A DNA stretch of 64,000 nucleotides. Source: Cyanobacteria bacterium M_surface_10_m2_119. Lineage in GTDB: Bacteria > Cyanobacteriota > Cyanobacteriia > PCC-6307 > Cyanobiaceae. Shown in pieces: positions 36,022-44,451 of this stretch (the stretch's first letter is position 1; each line of letters starts with the position of its first letter). Under the pieces are notes generated by a model, which saw only the letters and a program-made list of their open reading frames with translations, did not search any database and was not told the DNA's origin. The DNA is taken from assembly GCA_016882525.1 (NCBI GenBank), contig VGPU01000002.1:1-64000 (forward strand), given 5' to 3'. The position numbers were made by a program, and so were the translations under genes.

Positions 36022-36091
36022 GGCAGGGGCGACGGCTGCTCAGGACCGTAGGGGTGGTGCCGGATGACGCCCTGTCAAAACCCTCGCCTTG

Positions 36092-37597
36092 TTACGCCGC
36101 GTCGGAGTTTGTTACCGGCCGCAATCTGGAGGCGGGGCGGGCGCGCCCGCCGCGGGCCCACTCCTGCAGGTGTTCCAGTTGTTCCCGGGCGGTGCGCGAC
36201 AGCGGCACCACCTGGCTGGCCGCCGCCACCAGATCGGCTTCGCCGAACTCGCGCCCCTCGGCGAAGGCCAGGTGCATCGCCTCAATCACGGTTTGCTCGA
36301 GCTCCGCGCCGGAGAACCCGGCCGTGCGATCCACCAGCACCTCCAGGCCGAGCCGATGGTCGGGCCTCCGCCGGCGCAGCTGCAGGTCGAGGATGGCTCG
36401 GCGCTCCTCGGCGCTGGGGAGATCGAGCAGGAAGATCTCGTCGAAGCGGCCTTTGCGCAGCAGTTCGGCCGGTAGCCGCTCCACACCGTTGGCCGTTGCC
36501 ACCACGAAGACGGCGCTGGTCTTCTCGGCCATCCAGGTGAGCACGGTCCCCAGCACCCGCTGGCTGGTGCCGCCATCGCTGCGGGAATCCCCGCCGAAGC
36601 CCTTGTCGATCTCGTCGATCCAGAGCACGCAGGGGGCCATGGCTTCGGCTCGCTGGATCATCTCCCGGGTGCGGGCCTCGCTGGCGCCCACCAGCCCGGC
36701 GAACAGCCGGCCCACGTCCAGGCGCAGCAACGGCATGCCCCAGCTGTGGGCGATGGCCTTGGCCGTGAGCGACTTGCCCGTTCCCTGGGGGCCCACCAGC
36801 AACACTCCCCGGGGCAGGGGCAGGCCATAGCGCTGGGCTTCGTCGCTGAAGGCCATCCGCCGCTGTTCGAGCCAGTGCTTGAGAGCATCCAGCCCGCCGA
36901 TGTCAGCAGGCGTGGCCTCGCTGGGGCAGTACTCCAGCAGCTCGCTCTTGGCAATCGCCTGACGTTTTTCCTCCAGCACTTCCGCCAGGTCCTCCTCGCT
37001 CAGGCGTCCCCGCCGGGCCAGGGCCCGCGCCGCCAGCTGGCGTACCCGCTGCTCGCTGAGGCCGTGGCAGGCGGTGGTGAGCTGGTCGAGCACCGGGGCC
37101 CCCAGGGCCTCGCCACTGGCGCGGGCAATCGAGGCGAGCAGCTGACGGATCTCGCCCGCATCCGGCAGGGGCAGTTCCAGCACCGTGACGCTGTCGTCAA
37201 GCTCAGGTGGCAGCTGCCAGTTCGGTGCCGTGATCACCACGGTGCGTGGCGCCCGCCGCAGCTGCCCGGCCAGGTTGCGCAGGCGCCGGCAGATGCCCGC
37301 ATCCTCGCAGTAGCGATGGAAGTCGCGCAGCACCAGGATCGCGCCCTGATCCGCGGGTAAGGGATCGAGGCAGGCCAGGGCCGCCATCGGGTTGCGAGCC
37401 GCCTCCCCCAGGCGGTTGGGGGCGCCGCTGAGCCCCTCGATGAAGTCCCAGCAAAGGAGGGTGCGATTTCCCAGGCGTGTGGCCGCCTGCTCCAGCAGGG
37501 TCTCCACCCGATCCTCCTCCAGGCTGCGGATCCAGAGAATCGGGGTGCGGGAGCGGATCAAGAGATCCAGTTGGTCGGCCCAGCTGCCGGTGGTCAT
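36092..37597 (-). CDS. AAA ATPase, Ycf46-like
   Basis: A 501-aa protein. The N-terminal half is a degenerate AAA-like domain seen in Ycf46 relatives (DLLIRSRTPILWIRSLEEDRVE). The C-terminal half is a full AAA module with Walker A LVGPQGTGKSLTAKAIAHSW, Walker B CVLWIDEIDKGF and a sensor/arginine-finger region RKGRFDEIF. Ycf46 is conserved in cyanobacteria and plastids and has been linked to CO2 and photosynthesis regulation. The start is ATG 37597, overlapping the DUF177 stop by ATGA; the upstream extension in the track is a shadow. Confidence 0.87.
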   Translation of the reverse strand: MTTGSWADQLDLLIRSRTPILWIRSLEEDRVETLLEQAATRLGNRTLLCWDFIEGLSGAPNRLGEAARNPMAALACLDPLPADQGAILVLRDFHRYCEDAGICRRLRNLAGQLRRAPRTVVITAPNWQLPPELDDSVTVLELPLPDAGEIRQLLASIARASGEALGAPVLDQLTTACHGLSEQRVRQLAARALARRGRLSEEDLAEVLEEKRQAIAKSELLEYCPSEATPADIGGLDALKHWLEQRRMAFSDEAQRYGLPLPRGVLLVGPQGTGKSLTAKAIAHSWGMPLLRLDVGRLFAGLVGASEARTREMIQRAEAMAPCVLWIDEIDKGFGGDSRSDGGTSQRVLGTVLTWMAEKTSAVFVVATANGVERLPAELLRKGRFDEIFLLDLPSAEERRAILDLQLRRRRPDHRLGLEVLVDRTAGFSGAELEQTVIEAMHLAFAEGREFGEADLVAAASQVVPLSRTAREQLEHLQEWARGGRARPASRLRPVTNSDAA

Positions 37598-38142
37598 GAC
37601 TCCTGGGGCGAGTCCTGCTGAGACTGCAGGGCTGCCAGAGCAGACCAGCGGGGGTCGATGGGGCCCGTGGCCTGGCTGCCCCAGCTGGCTGGCCCCGGGC
37701 AATCGGTGCCGCAGCGGTTCACCAGCGGCAGCTGCAGGCTGAGGTGCTCGAAGGCCCAGTGGGCCGGATCAAAGCTGCCTCCCGGATCGAGGGTCTCGCA
37801 GGGGGTGTCGGGATCCAGCTCCAGGAGTGCCTCGCCCTCGGAGTCGAGCTCGGCTTCCAGGAGTGCTGCTTCCTGTGCGCCCTCGCCGAGCCAGAGCAAT
37901 TCCCGCGTGTCAAACCCCAGGGGGTGATTGAAGTGCTGCAGGCAGCGGTCGCAGCAGAGGGTGACGATCGTGCTGGCCTGGCCTTCCACCTCCAGCAGGT
38001 TGCCCCGGTGCAGCACATGGATGTGGCCACGCACCGGAGTGAGGGTCTCCAGGGCCTCGAGCACATGATCGAGCTCCCAGTGCCTGCCAACCGCGAGGCC
38101 GCTGAGCTCGGCGATCGTGACCGGCCGCAGCGGATCGCTCAC
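37594..38142 (-). CDS. DUF177 (YceD-like) protein
   Basis: A 182-aa protein with the DUF177 core: hydrophobic strands flanking [16 protein letters not shown], whose CxxC may bind zinc, and acidic residues further on, ending with a [10 protein letters not shown] cysteine pair. YceD/DUF177 proteins are implicated in 23S rRNA stability, and in plants in plastid rRNA accumulation. It overlaps both neighbours by four bases (yidC upstream, the AAA gene downstream), in line with one operon. Confidence 0.85.
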   Translation of the reverse strand: MSDPLRPVTIAELSGLAVGRHWELDHVLEALETLTPVRGHIHVLHRGNLLEVEGQASTIVTLCCDRCLQHFNHPLGFDTRELLWLGEGAQEAALLEAELDSEGEALLELDPDTPCETLDPGGSFDPAHWAFEHLSLQLPLVNRCGTDCPGPASWGSQATGPIDPRWSALAALQSQQDSPQES

Positions 38143-39278
38143 TTCTTGCCCTTGGGCTCAAATGGCAGGCGGCCAGCGGTGGCGCCCCCATCCGCACTCA
38201 CGGTCACAGCCTGTTGGGCCAACTGCTGATCGAGGATCTTCTGGAGGTTCTCCGGCAGCGCCTCACGGGTGAGCAGGAAGGTCTGGAGGGCCTGGAAGAT
38301 GTTGGCCACCACCATGTAGAGCAGCACCCCCGCCGGCAGGGGGAAGAAGAGGAACATGGCGGTGATCATCACCGGCGTGATCTTGTTGGCCGTCGACTGC
38401 TGAGGGTTGGGGGGCATGCCCATCCCCGAGAGGATCTGGGACAGGAACAGGGAGCCGCCGAAGGCCGCGACCAGGATCGCGATATCCCAGTTCACGCCGC
38501 CGTCGCCCATGAAGCCCACCTGGCCGAGGGCCTGGATGAACAGGAAGCCGCTGCGGGCCGCCAGTCCGGGCACCTTGGCCTCCACCGTGGCATCGCCGGT
38601 CGTGATGGCCGTGATCGTGCCGTTCTGGTCAACGCTCACGATGCCTTCGCCCTTGGTCACCGACCAGGTGGGCTGGAAGCGACTGCCGTTCTCGGCTCCG
38701 GAGAGCACGCTGGCGAAGCTGTCGCCGGCCTTGGTGTGGAGGTTGACGGTCTCGCGGTCACCGACCCCGAGTTTGGTTCCCTTCTCCAGGGTGCCGATCA
38801 CCGGCACGTGGTTGGAGCTGCTGAGGAAGATGGCGTGGCTGGGGGTGTTGAACGCCTTGGGCTCCACCGCCGCGATCTGCTCACTCGGCAGCACCTTCAC
38901 GTTGAAGGTGTAGGGCACATCGGCGAAGGGTGATCCCCGCAGGGTGGCGAAGAGGGCGAACAGAATCGGCATCTGCACCAGCAGGGGCAGGCAGCCGGCC
39001 AGGGGGCTCCCGAACTCCTGCATGAGCTTGCCCAGCTCCTCCTGCTGCTTCTGCGGGTTGTTGGCGTAGCGGCTGCGGATCTCCGCCTGGCGCTGCTGCA
39101 TCACGGGCTGGGCGATGCGCATCCGGCGGGCGTTGCGGATCGAGCCGGCGCTGAGGGGGAACAGGGCCAGGCGGATCACCACCGTGAGGGCAATGATCGC
39201 CAGGCCGTAGCTCGGCACCAACCCGTAAAAGAAATCGAGGATCGGGATCAGCAGGTTGTCGGAGATGTAGCCGATCAC
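38139..39278 (-). CDS. yidC: Membrane protein insertase YidC/Oxa1 with a lumenal Ig-like insert
   Basis: YidC inserts and folds membrane proteins of the plasma and thylakoid membranes. The conserved core has five hydrophobic segments: [22 protein letters not shown], the cytoplasmic helical hairpin ([13 protein letters not shown]), [15 protein letters not shown], and two at the C-terminus ([21 protein letters not shown]). Between the second and third a long extracytoplasmic insert (residues about 175-255) contains [20 protein letters not shown], a BIG2-like bacterial Ig pattern. It follows the PH-domain gene with an 84-bp gap and overlaps the DUF177 start. Confidence 0.93.
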   Translation of the reverse strand: MIGYISDNLLIPILDFFYGLVPSYGLAIIALTVVIRLALFPLSAGSIRNARRMRIAQPVMQQRQAEIRSRYANNPQKQQEELGKLMQEFGSPLAGCLPLLVQMPILFALFATLRGSPFADVPYTFNVKVLPSEQIAAVEPKAFNTPSHAIFLSSSNHVPVIGTLEKGTKLGVGDRETVNLHTKAGDSFASVLSGAENGSRFQPTWSVTKGEGIVSVDQNGTITAITTGDATVEAKVPGLAARSGFLFIQALGQVGFMGDGGVNWDIAILVAAFGGSLFLSQILSGMGMPPNPQQSTANKITPVMITAMFLFFPLPAGVLLYMVVANIFQALQTFLLTREALPENLQKILDQQLAQQAVTVSADGGATAGRLPFEPKGKK

Positions 39279-39362
39279 GGCGCAGGGGGTGCTGGGGTGA
39301 AGGGGGCAGCGTGGCTCAGTGTGCCTGAGCGGGTGGGGCAGGTGGCGGGATGGGGCCGGCGC

Positions 39363-39785
39363 TCAGGCCGCCATGCCCTTGGGCTTGGCAGCCTGGCCTG
39401 CGGCCCGGCGTTCCTCGATGTAAGTCTCCAGTTCGCGGAAGCGCGGCACGGAACGCATCTCAAGCTTCGCGCCATCGCTCAGCACGAGCACCATGTCGCC
39501 CCAGGCACCGAAGCCCCGGGGAACGCTGCGCACTTCGCGAATCTGGCTGTACACCACCTGGGTGCGGTCCCTGCCGAGCCAGCCGCCATTCACCTCGATG
39601 CGGCGACTGGTGATGCGGAACCGCAGCCAGAGGGCCCGCACGATGGCCCCCACGGCGAAGGGGATGCCGATCAGGGTGAGGCCGAAGAAGAGGTTCACGA
39701 TCAGGTCGCCCTTGGCCGGCCCACCCTCGTAGAAGACGGTTTCCTGGATCGTGGCGGCGCCCGGCTGGGGGGAGGGAGTGCTCAT
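39363..39785 (-). CDS. PH-domain (bPH2-like) membrane protein
   Basis: A 140-aa protein with a hydrophobic hairpin (LIVNLFFGLTLIGIPFAVGAIVRALWL), then a small PH-like domain: RITSRRIEVNGGWLGRDRTQVVYSQIREV and the closing strands MVLVLSDGAKLEMRSV. This type sits between rnpA and yidC in many cyanobacteria. Function unknown, though the position suggests membrane-protein assembly. The start ATG 39785 overlaps the rnpA stop (ATGA); the longer ORF is antisense noise from upstream. Confidence 0.85.
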   Translation of the reverse strand: MSTPSPQPGAATIQETVFYEGGPAKGDLIVNLFFGLTLIGIPFAVGAIVRALWLRFRITSRRIEVNGGWLGRDRTQVVYSQIREVRSVPRGFGAWGDMVLVLSDGAKLEMRSVPRFRELETYIEERRAAGQAAKPKGMAA

Positions 39786-40165
39786 CGGATCAGGCCTGCG
39801 CGCTGCAGTAGCTCGCTGCATTCTCCCAGCAGAGCGGCCGGCTCGCGGTCGGCGCTGCCCGGTTTCAGGCTGATCAACAGCCAGATCGGGCCCTCGGGCC
39901 CGGCGATCGGGCACTGGAGCAGGTGGTGGTGCAGCAGCCGTCGCAGGCGGTTGCGCAGCACGGCCCGCTTGTGCACCTTGCTGCTCACAACCACGCCGCA
40001 GCGCCAGGGGCTGGGGGGCTGGCCGTGCTGGGCCGGGGGGAGAAGGGCCGGTTGGGCATGCAGCCAACGCAGCACTAAAAAAGGGCCGTGACTGGCACGA
40101 CCCCGGCGGTAGAGGCTGTCAAAGGTGCGCTGGCCCTTCAGCCGGTGCCGTTGGGGCAGGGCCAT
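39782..40165 (-). CDS. rnpA: Ribonuclease P protein component
   Basis: RnpA supports the catalytic RNA in 5' tRNA maturation. The 127-aa protein has the leading MALPQRHRLKGQRTFDSLYRRG and the RNA-binding signature SSKVHKRAVLRNRLRRLLHHH, with the conserved basic RNR-type motif. It lies 42 bp downstream of rpmH on the same strand, the classical pair. Its stop overlaps the PH-domain gene. Confidence 0.93.
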   Translation of the reverse strand: MALPQRHRLKGQRTFDSLYRRGRASHGPFLVLRWLHAQPALLPPAQHGQPPSPWRCGVVVSSKVHKRAVLRNRLRRLLHHHLLQCPIAGPEGPIWLLISLKPGSADREPAALLGECSELLQRAGLIR

Positions 40166-40207
40166 GGGGGGCTGGCTGGAGGACGTTCCTGGGCCTGGGC
40201 CCAGGGC

Positions 40208-40345
40208 TCAGACGGCGAGGCGGGCACGGCCACGGCGACGGCGGGAGCGGATCACGCGGCGGCCGGTGTGGGTGCGCATCCGCACCCGGAAGCCGGAGAC
40301 CCGCTTGCGCTTGCGGCTGGTTCCTTCAAGAGTGCGCTTGGTCAT
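40208..40345 (-). CDS. rpmH: 50S ribosomal protein L34
   Basis: A 45-aa strongly basic protein, too short for the ORF track: [20 protein letters not shown] continues with [20 protein letters not shown] and ends ARLAV. The [18 protein letters not shown] core is diagnostic for L34. It begins at the ATG complementary to 40343-40345 and leads the rnpA-PH-yidC-DUF177 series. Confidence 0.97.
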   Translation of the reverse strand: MTKRTLEGTSRKRKRVSGFRVRMRTHTGRRVIRSRRRRGRARLAV

Positions 40346-40418
40346 GGCCGGTTGCTCGCTCCCCTCTGCTCATCGGTTTGGGCTGAGGGGACAACCTATC
40401 AGGCGGGGTGTGCCCGGC

Positions 40419-41048
40419 TCAGTTGCTGGGGGGGTCGATCTGGATCAGCCAGCTGCCCAGGTAGCCGGAGATCGGCACATCGCCAGGGGCCTGGGCCAGG
40501 GCGTTGAACTGATACATCCCCACGTTGAAGGGATTGAACAGCAGCATGTACACCCCGATGGTGCCCGTGTCGGGGATCGGGGTGTCGGGGAAGATCTCGA
40601 TGGCGCTGCCGTTCTCCGCGAGCTCGATGGTGGCCGGGATCTGCTCGAGGCAACGGGTGCGGGAGAGCATCCCCCCCTCGCTCATGCGGCACAGCTTCAC
40701 CCGTTTCGGGTCGATCGTCGCGTCAAACGACTTGGGGATGGTGACGCTCAACTTGAGGATCGCGGTCTTGCGGTCCTTCGGTCGCAGGATCAGGTAATAC
40801 TCCGAGCGCTTGAGGCGCTGGGTATCGGTCATGAAGAAGTAGAGCTTCCGGTAGTCCTTGCTGTTGTCCCAGCGGAACTCCAGCAGGCCGGGGGTGCCCT
40901 GGGCCTGGGCCGGGGGCATCAGGGGCGCCCTCCCGGCCAGCAGTCCAGCCGAGCCGGCCAGCGCCAGGCCGGTGGCGGCGGCCAGCCCCAGCAGGCCCCG
41001 CCGGGTGGAACGGCCAACGGTCGGCCGTGGCAGCAGAGGAAGGGCCAT
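40419..41048 (-). CDS. DUF2808 exported protein
   Basis: A 209-aa protein with an N-terminal Arg-rich signal peptide (RSTRRGLLGLAAATGLALAG, also compatible with a Tat-type export) and a likely cleavage after PPAQAQ. The DUF2808 core includes YRKLYFFMTDTQRLKRSEYY, LSVTIPKSFDATIDPKRVK and IPDTGTIGVYMLLFNPFNVG. Function is unknown; DUF2808 is largely cyanobacterial. ATGs at 41066 and 41048 are both possible; I choose the second. Confidence 0.85.
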   Translation of the reverse strand: MALPLLPRPTVGRSTRRGLLGLAAATGLALAGSAGLLAGRAPLMPPAQAQGTPGLLEFRWDNSKDYRKLYFFMTDTQRLKRSEYYLILRPKDRKTAILKLSVTIPKSFDATIDPKRVKLCRMSEGGMLSRTRCLEQIPATIELAENGSAIEIFPDTPIPDTGTIGVYMLLFNPFNVGMYQFNALAQAPGDVPISGYLGSWLIQIDPPSN

Positions 41049-41119
41049 CGGGCTCGGGAGATTCACCCTTGATTCTCAGCAGGCCGTGTCGGCGCCGGGT
41101 TGCCCCAGTGGTCGGCCCG

Positions 41120-41494
41120 CTAGCTGGCGCGGTCCGGGCGTAGCCGGCTGGCCTCCCGCAGGTAGGGATGGCTGGGTTCACGGTCGACTTCCAGCCAGGC
41201 ATGGGCCAGCAGCCGGATGCAGCGCGGCAGATCGCCCGCCACGGCCATCTGCTGGCAATCCAGCAGGGCCACCTGATCCCAGCCGTTGCGCCGCCGGGCG
41301 ATGGCTGCCGGGAAGACGGCATCCAGATCGGCGGTCACGGAGAAGGTCACCGACACCAGGCGATCCCCCTCCAGGCCGTTGCGGGCGACCAGGGCATCGA
41401 CCAGTTCCGCCACGGCGCTGCCGATGGCCTCACTGGTGTTCGCCTCGGCGGTGGTGGCGCCCCGCAGGGCACGCAGCTGCAGGTCGGCGTTCAT
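41120..41494 (-). CDS. aroH: Chorismate mutase, AroH type
   Basis: The monofunctional AroH fold converts chorismate to prephenate for phenylalanine and tyrosine. LRALRGATTAEANTSEAIGSA at the N-terminus holds the active-site arginine and TTAEAN signature. The middle VSVTFSVTADLDAVFPAAIAR is also conserved, as is the ending MAVAGDLPRCIRLLAH. The protein is 124 aa from the ATG at 41494, which overlaps the sppA stop by ATGA. Confidence 0.93.
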   Translation of the reverse strand: MNADLQLRALRGATTAEANTSEAIGSAVAELVDALVARNGLEGDRLVSVTFSVTADLDAVFPAAIARRRNGWDQVALLDCQQMAVAGDLPRCIRLLAHAWLEVDREPSHPYLREASRLRPDRAS

Positions 41495-42303
41495 GGCCAC
41501 CACAGCCAGAGGGGCTGGCCGCTCCAGGCCAGCTCCAGGGAGAGGGCCTGGCCGAGGGCCCGCAGGGCCGAGCGGCCCGGCAGCAGGCCGGCGAACCGGC
41601 GAGGCTGGGCGCCGAACTCGGTGGGTCGAGTCTTCTCAGGGTCGAGGTCCGCCAGGCTGGCTGCCAGTCGCCGGGCGCTCTCCTCATCCCCCAGGGCGTC
41701 CACCAGGCCCAGGTCCAGGGCCTGGGCGCCAGTGAACACCCTGCCGTCAGCGAAGGCTCGCACCGCCTCTTCCGTCAGTCCCCGACCCTCCGCGACCGCT
41801 GCCACGAACTGGTGGTAGCTGGAGTCGATCAGCGACTGCAGGAGACTGCGCTCTTCAGTGGTCAGGGCCCGATCCGGGGACAGGATGTCCTTGTAGAGAC
41901 CGCTTTTCACGGTCTCGAAGCTGATGCCGATCCGCTCCAGCAGCTTGGAGAGGTTGTTGCCCCTCAGGATCACGCCGATGGAGCCGGTGATGGTGCCGGG
42001 GTTGGCCAGGATCTTCTCGGCTGCCACGCCGATGTAGACCCCGCCCGAGGCTGAGATGTTGCCGAAGCTGGCCACCACGCGGCAGCCCTTCTCGCGCAGG
42101 CGCAGGAGGGCTGCGTGAATTTCCTGGCTGTCACCCACGGTGCCCCCGGGGCTGTCGATGCGCAGCAGCAGGGCGGGGCATTCCCGCTGTTCCACCTGCC
42201 GCAGGGCCTTGAGCACCCGCTTGCGCGTGCCTCCGGCGATGGGGCCCTCGATGGCGATGCGGGCCAGGGTGCGGCGGGACTTGCGGCGCCAGGGCCAGAC
42301 CAT
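41491..42303 (-). CDS. sppA: Signal peptide peptidase SppA (S49 family)
   Basis: SppA degrades signal peptides left in the membrane; the cyanobacterial enzymes also take part in thylakoid protein turnover. The nucleophile serine lies in GNISASGGVYIGVAAEKI. The general-base lysine lies in VKSGLYKDILSPDRALT. The substrate-binding LLLRIDSPGGTVGDSQEI is conserved. From the ATG at 42303 (MVWPWRRKSRRT) the protein is 270 aa, typical of the short single-domain form. The ORF track's longer start (42438) overlaps the divergent transporter gene and looks spurious. Confidence 0.92.
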   Translation of the reverse strand: MVWPWRRKSRRTLARIAIEGPIAGGTRKRVLKALRQVEQRECPALLLRIDSPGGTVGDSQEIHAALLRLREKGCRVVASFGNISASGGVYIGVAAEKILANPGTITGSIGVILRGNNLSKLLERIGISFETVKSGLYKDILSPDRALTTEERSLLQSLIDSSYHQFVAAVAEGRGLTEEAVRAFADGRVFTGAQALDLGLVDALGDEESARRLAASLADLDPEKTRPTEFGAQPRRFAGLLPGRSALRALGQALSLELAWSGQPLWLWWP

Positions 42304-42361
42304 GCGTTCGGGGGAGGGTGGCTGGATCTTAAAAAGAAGCTCCGATCCGGCCCCCGGCCCC

Positions 42362-43339
42362 ATGCTCCAGGCCTCGCGCTGGTCTTCCTTGCTTCCACTG
42401 GCCATGGTGCTCCCCTTTGCGCTCTGGGGCACGGCCATGGCAGCGATGAAACCCTTGCTGGATGGGGCGGCTCCCCTGCAGGTGGCGACGCTGCGGCTGC
42501 TGCCCGCCGGGCTGGTGCTGCTCGCTGCGGCCGCCCTGTTGCGGCGTCCCCTGGGGATTGATCGGCGCGACTGGCCCTGGCTCCTGCTGTTCGCCCTGGT
42601 TGACGCCAGCCTCTTTCAGGGACTGCTGGCCCGGGGACTGGCCCAGACGGGGGCCGGGCTGGGATCCGTGCTGATCGACTCCCAGCCGCTGCTGGTGGCC
42701 CTGCTGGCCCGGAGCCTGTTCGGGGAGGCGATCAATCCCGTGGGATGGCTGGGGTTGATGCTCGGATTGCTCGGCATCCTCTGTCTGGGTCTGCCGGCGG
42801 CGGTGCTGCAGCACTGGTGGCTCGAGGGGCCTGTGGCCTTCGGCGTGCGGGCCTGGAGCCATGGGGAGCTGTGGATGCTGGCGGCCGCAGCGGCCATGGC
42901 GGTGGGCACGGTGCTCTGTCGGTTCGCCACCCGCCACAGTGACCCCTTGGCGATCACCGGCTGGCACATGCTTCTCGGCGGGCTGCCCCTGCTGCTGCTG
43001 GCCGAACTGCCCGCCACCCGCGCGGCAGCGGGGTGGCTTCCCCCCTGGACCGCTGCCCAGTGGGGCTGGATGGCCTATGCCACCCTGCTCGGCAGCGCCC
43101 TGGCCTATGGCCTCTTCTTCTGGTTCGCCAGCGCTGGCGATCTCACAGGCTTCACTGCGCTCACCTTCCTCACCCCGGTGTTTGCCCTGCTGTGCGGGGT
43201 GCTCTGGCTCGGGGAACAGCTCCAGCCCCTGCAGTGGCTCGGGGCCGCCCTGGCTCTGATCTCGGTGCTGCTGATCAACCGCCGTGCCCAGCTGTGGCGC
43301 CCGGGGGCGGCAGCCTGCACACCGGAGCAGGGGCCCTGA
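42362..43339 (+). CDS. EamA-family (DMT) transporter
   Basis: A 325-aa integral membrane protein with ten hydrophobic segments in two EamA halves. The first includes FALWGTAMAAMKPLLDG and PAGLVLLAAAALL; the second includes WHMLLGGLPLLLLAELP and ALTFLTPVFALLCGVLWLGE, the usual end of an EamA repeat. Members of this family export amino acids, nucleosides or other metabolites; the substrate cannot be told here. ATG 42362 is chosen. It diverges from sppA, and its stop overlaps the next start by TGATG. Confidence 0.88.
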   Translation: MLQASRWSSLLPLAMVLPFALWGTAMAAMKPLLDGAAPLQVATLRLLPAGLVLLAAAALLRRPLGIDRRDWPWLLLFALVDASLFQGLLARGLAQTGAGLGSVLIDSQPLLVALLARSLFGEAINPVGWLGLMLGLLGILCLGLPAAVLQHWWLEGPVAFGVRAWSHGELWMLAAAAAMAVGTVLCRFATRHSDPLAITGWHMLLGGLPLLLLAELPATRAAAGWLPPWTAAQWGWMAYATLLGSALAYGLFFWFASAGDLTGFTALTFLTPVFALLCGVLWLGEQLQPLQWLGAALALISVLLINRRAQLWRPGAAACTPEQGP

Positions 43340-44424
43340 TGCGCATCCTCGTGGCGAGCACCCCGGTGGGGTGCCTGGGCAGTGGCCGGGGTGGCGGGGT
43401 GGAGCTCACGGCCGCGGCCCTGGTGGCGGGCTTGCTGGAGCGGGGGCATCGGCTGACCGTGCTGGCGGGGGAGGGCTCCCGCCTGCCGCCGGCCTGCGAT
43501 GGGGCCACCCTCTGGTGCGAGCGGGGTGCCGACCAGCCCAGCTGGCAGCACCGTCCCCGGCAAGCCCCGGTGGAGCTGCCACCGGATGCCCTGCTCGGCC
43601 GCCTCTGGCGCCGGGCTCTCCAGGAGCAGGGGCAGTTCGATGTGATCGTGAACCTCGCCTACGACTGGCTGCCCCTCTGGCTCACCCCCCACACCGCCAC
43701 CCCCCTCGCCCACCTCGTGAGCATGGGCTCGGTGGCCGAGGTGATGGATGGGCTGATCGCTGAGCTGGCCCGCAGCCATCCCCGCCATCTGGCCTTTCAC
43801 ACCGCCGCCCAGGCCGCTGATTTCGCCTTGCAGGATCCTCCCCGCCTGGTGGGCAATGGCTTTGATCTGGATCGCTATGGCTTCCAGGCCGAGCCCGAGC
43901 CCCTGCTGGGCTGGGCCGGGCGGATTGCCCCGGAGAAGGGGCTGGAGGACGCGGCGGCCGTGGCGGCCGGCCTGGGGCTCCCCCTGGCGGTGTGGGGCCT
44001 GGAGGAAGACGGTGCCTACGCCCGGCGGGTGGAGGCGGCCGTGCCGGCCGGAACCCTCCAGTGGCGAGGTTTTCTGCCCACGGAGCGCCTTCAGGCCGAT
44101 CTGGGTCGCTGTGCCGTTCTGCTGAACACGCCCAAGTGGAATGAGGCCTTCGGCAATGTGGTGGTGGAGGCCATGGCCTGTGGGGTGCCGGTGGCCGCCT
44201 ATGCCCGGGGTGGTCCGGCCGAGATCGTGCAGGAGGGGCTCACCGGCGCCCTGGCGGTGCCCGATGATCGCGCGTCGCTGGCGGCTGCGGTGCTGCGGGC
44301 CCGCCAGGTGCGCCGAGGCGACTGCCGGCGCTGGGTGGAGGAACACTGCTCTCAGCAGGCCTTCGCTGCCCGGCTTGAGGCCTGGCTGGCCGAGCTTTGT
44401 GAGGCCGGCGCCGAGCGCCGATAG
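43339..44424 (+). CDS. Glycosyltransferase, GT4 family
   Basis: A 361-aa GT-B enzyme. The N-terminal glycine-rich ILVASTPVGCLGSGRGGGVEL binds acceptor or phosphate. The C-terminal nucleotide-sugar site is GWAGRIAPEKGLEDA and the EX7E block EAFGNVVVEAMACGVPVAA. Donor and acceptor sugars are unknown. It is overlapped by one base with the EamA transporter and 27 bp before an ArnT-like glycosyltransferase, suggesting a small surface-glycan or lipid-modifying group. Confidence 0.88.
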   Translation: MRILVASTPVGCLGSGRGGGVELTAAALVAGLLERGHRLTVLAGEGSRLPPACDGATLWCERGADQPSWQHRPRQAPVELPPDALLGRLWRRALQEQGQFDVIVNLAYDWLPLWLTPHTATPLAHLVSMGSVAEVMDGLIAELARSHPRHLAFHTAAQAADFALQDPPRLVGNGFDLDRYGFQAEPEPLLGWAGRIAPEKGLEDAAAVAAGLGLPLAVWGLEEDGAYARRVEAAVPAGTLQWRGFLPTERLQADLGRCAVLLNTPKWNEAFGNVVVEAMACGVPVAAYARGGPAEIVQEGLTGALAVPDDRASLAAAVLRARQVRRGDCRRWVEEHCSQQAFAARLEAWLAELCEAGAERR

Positions 44425-44451
44425 GGTCGATTCCAAGCCCGGTCCGTCCCC

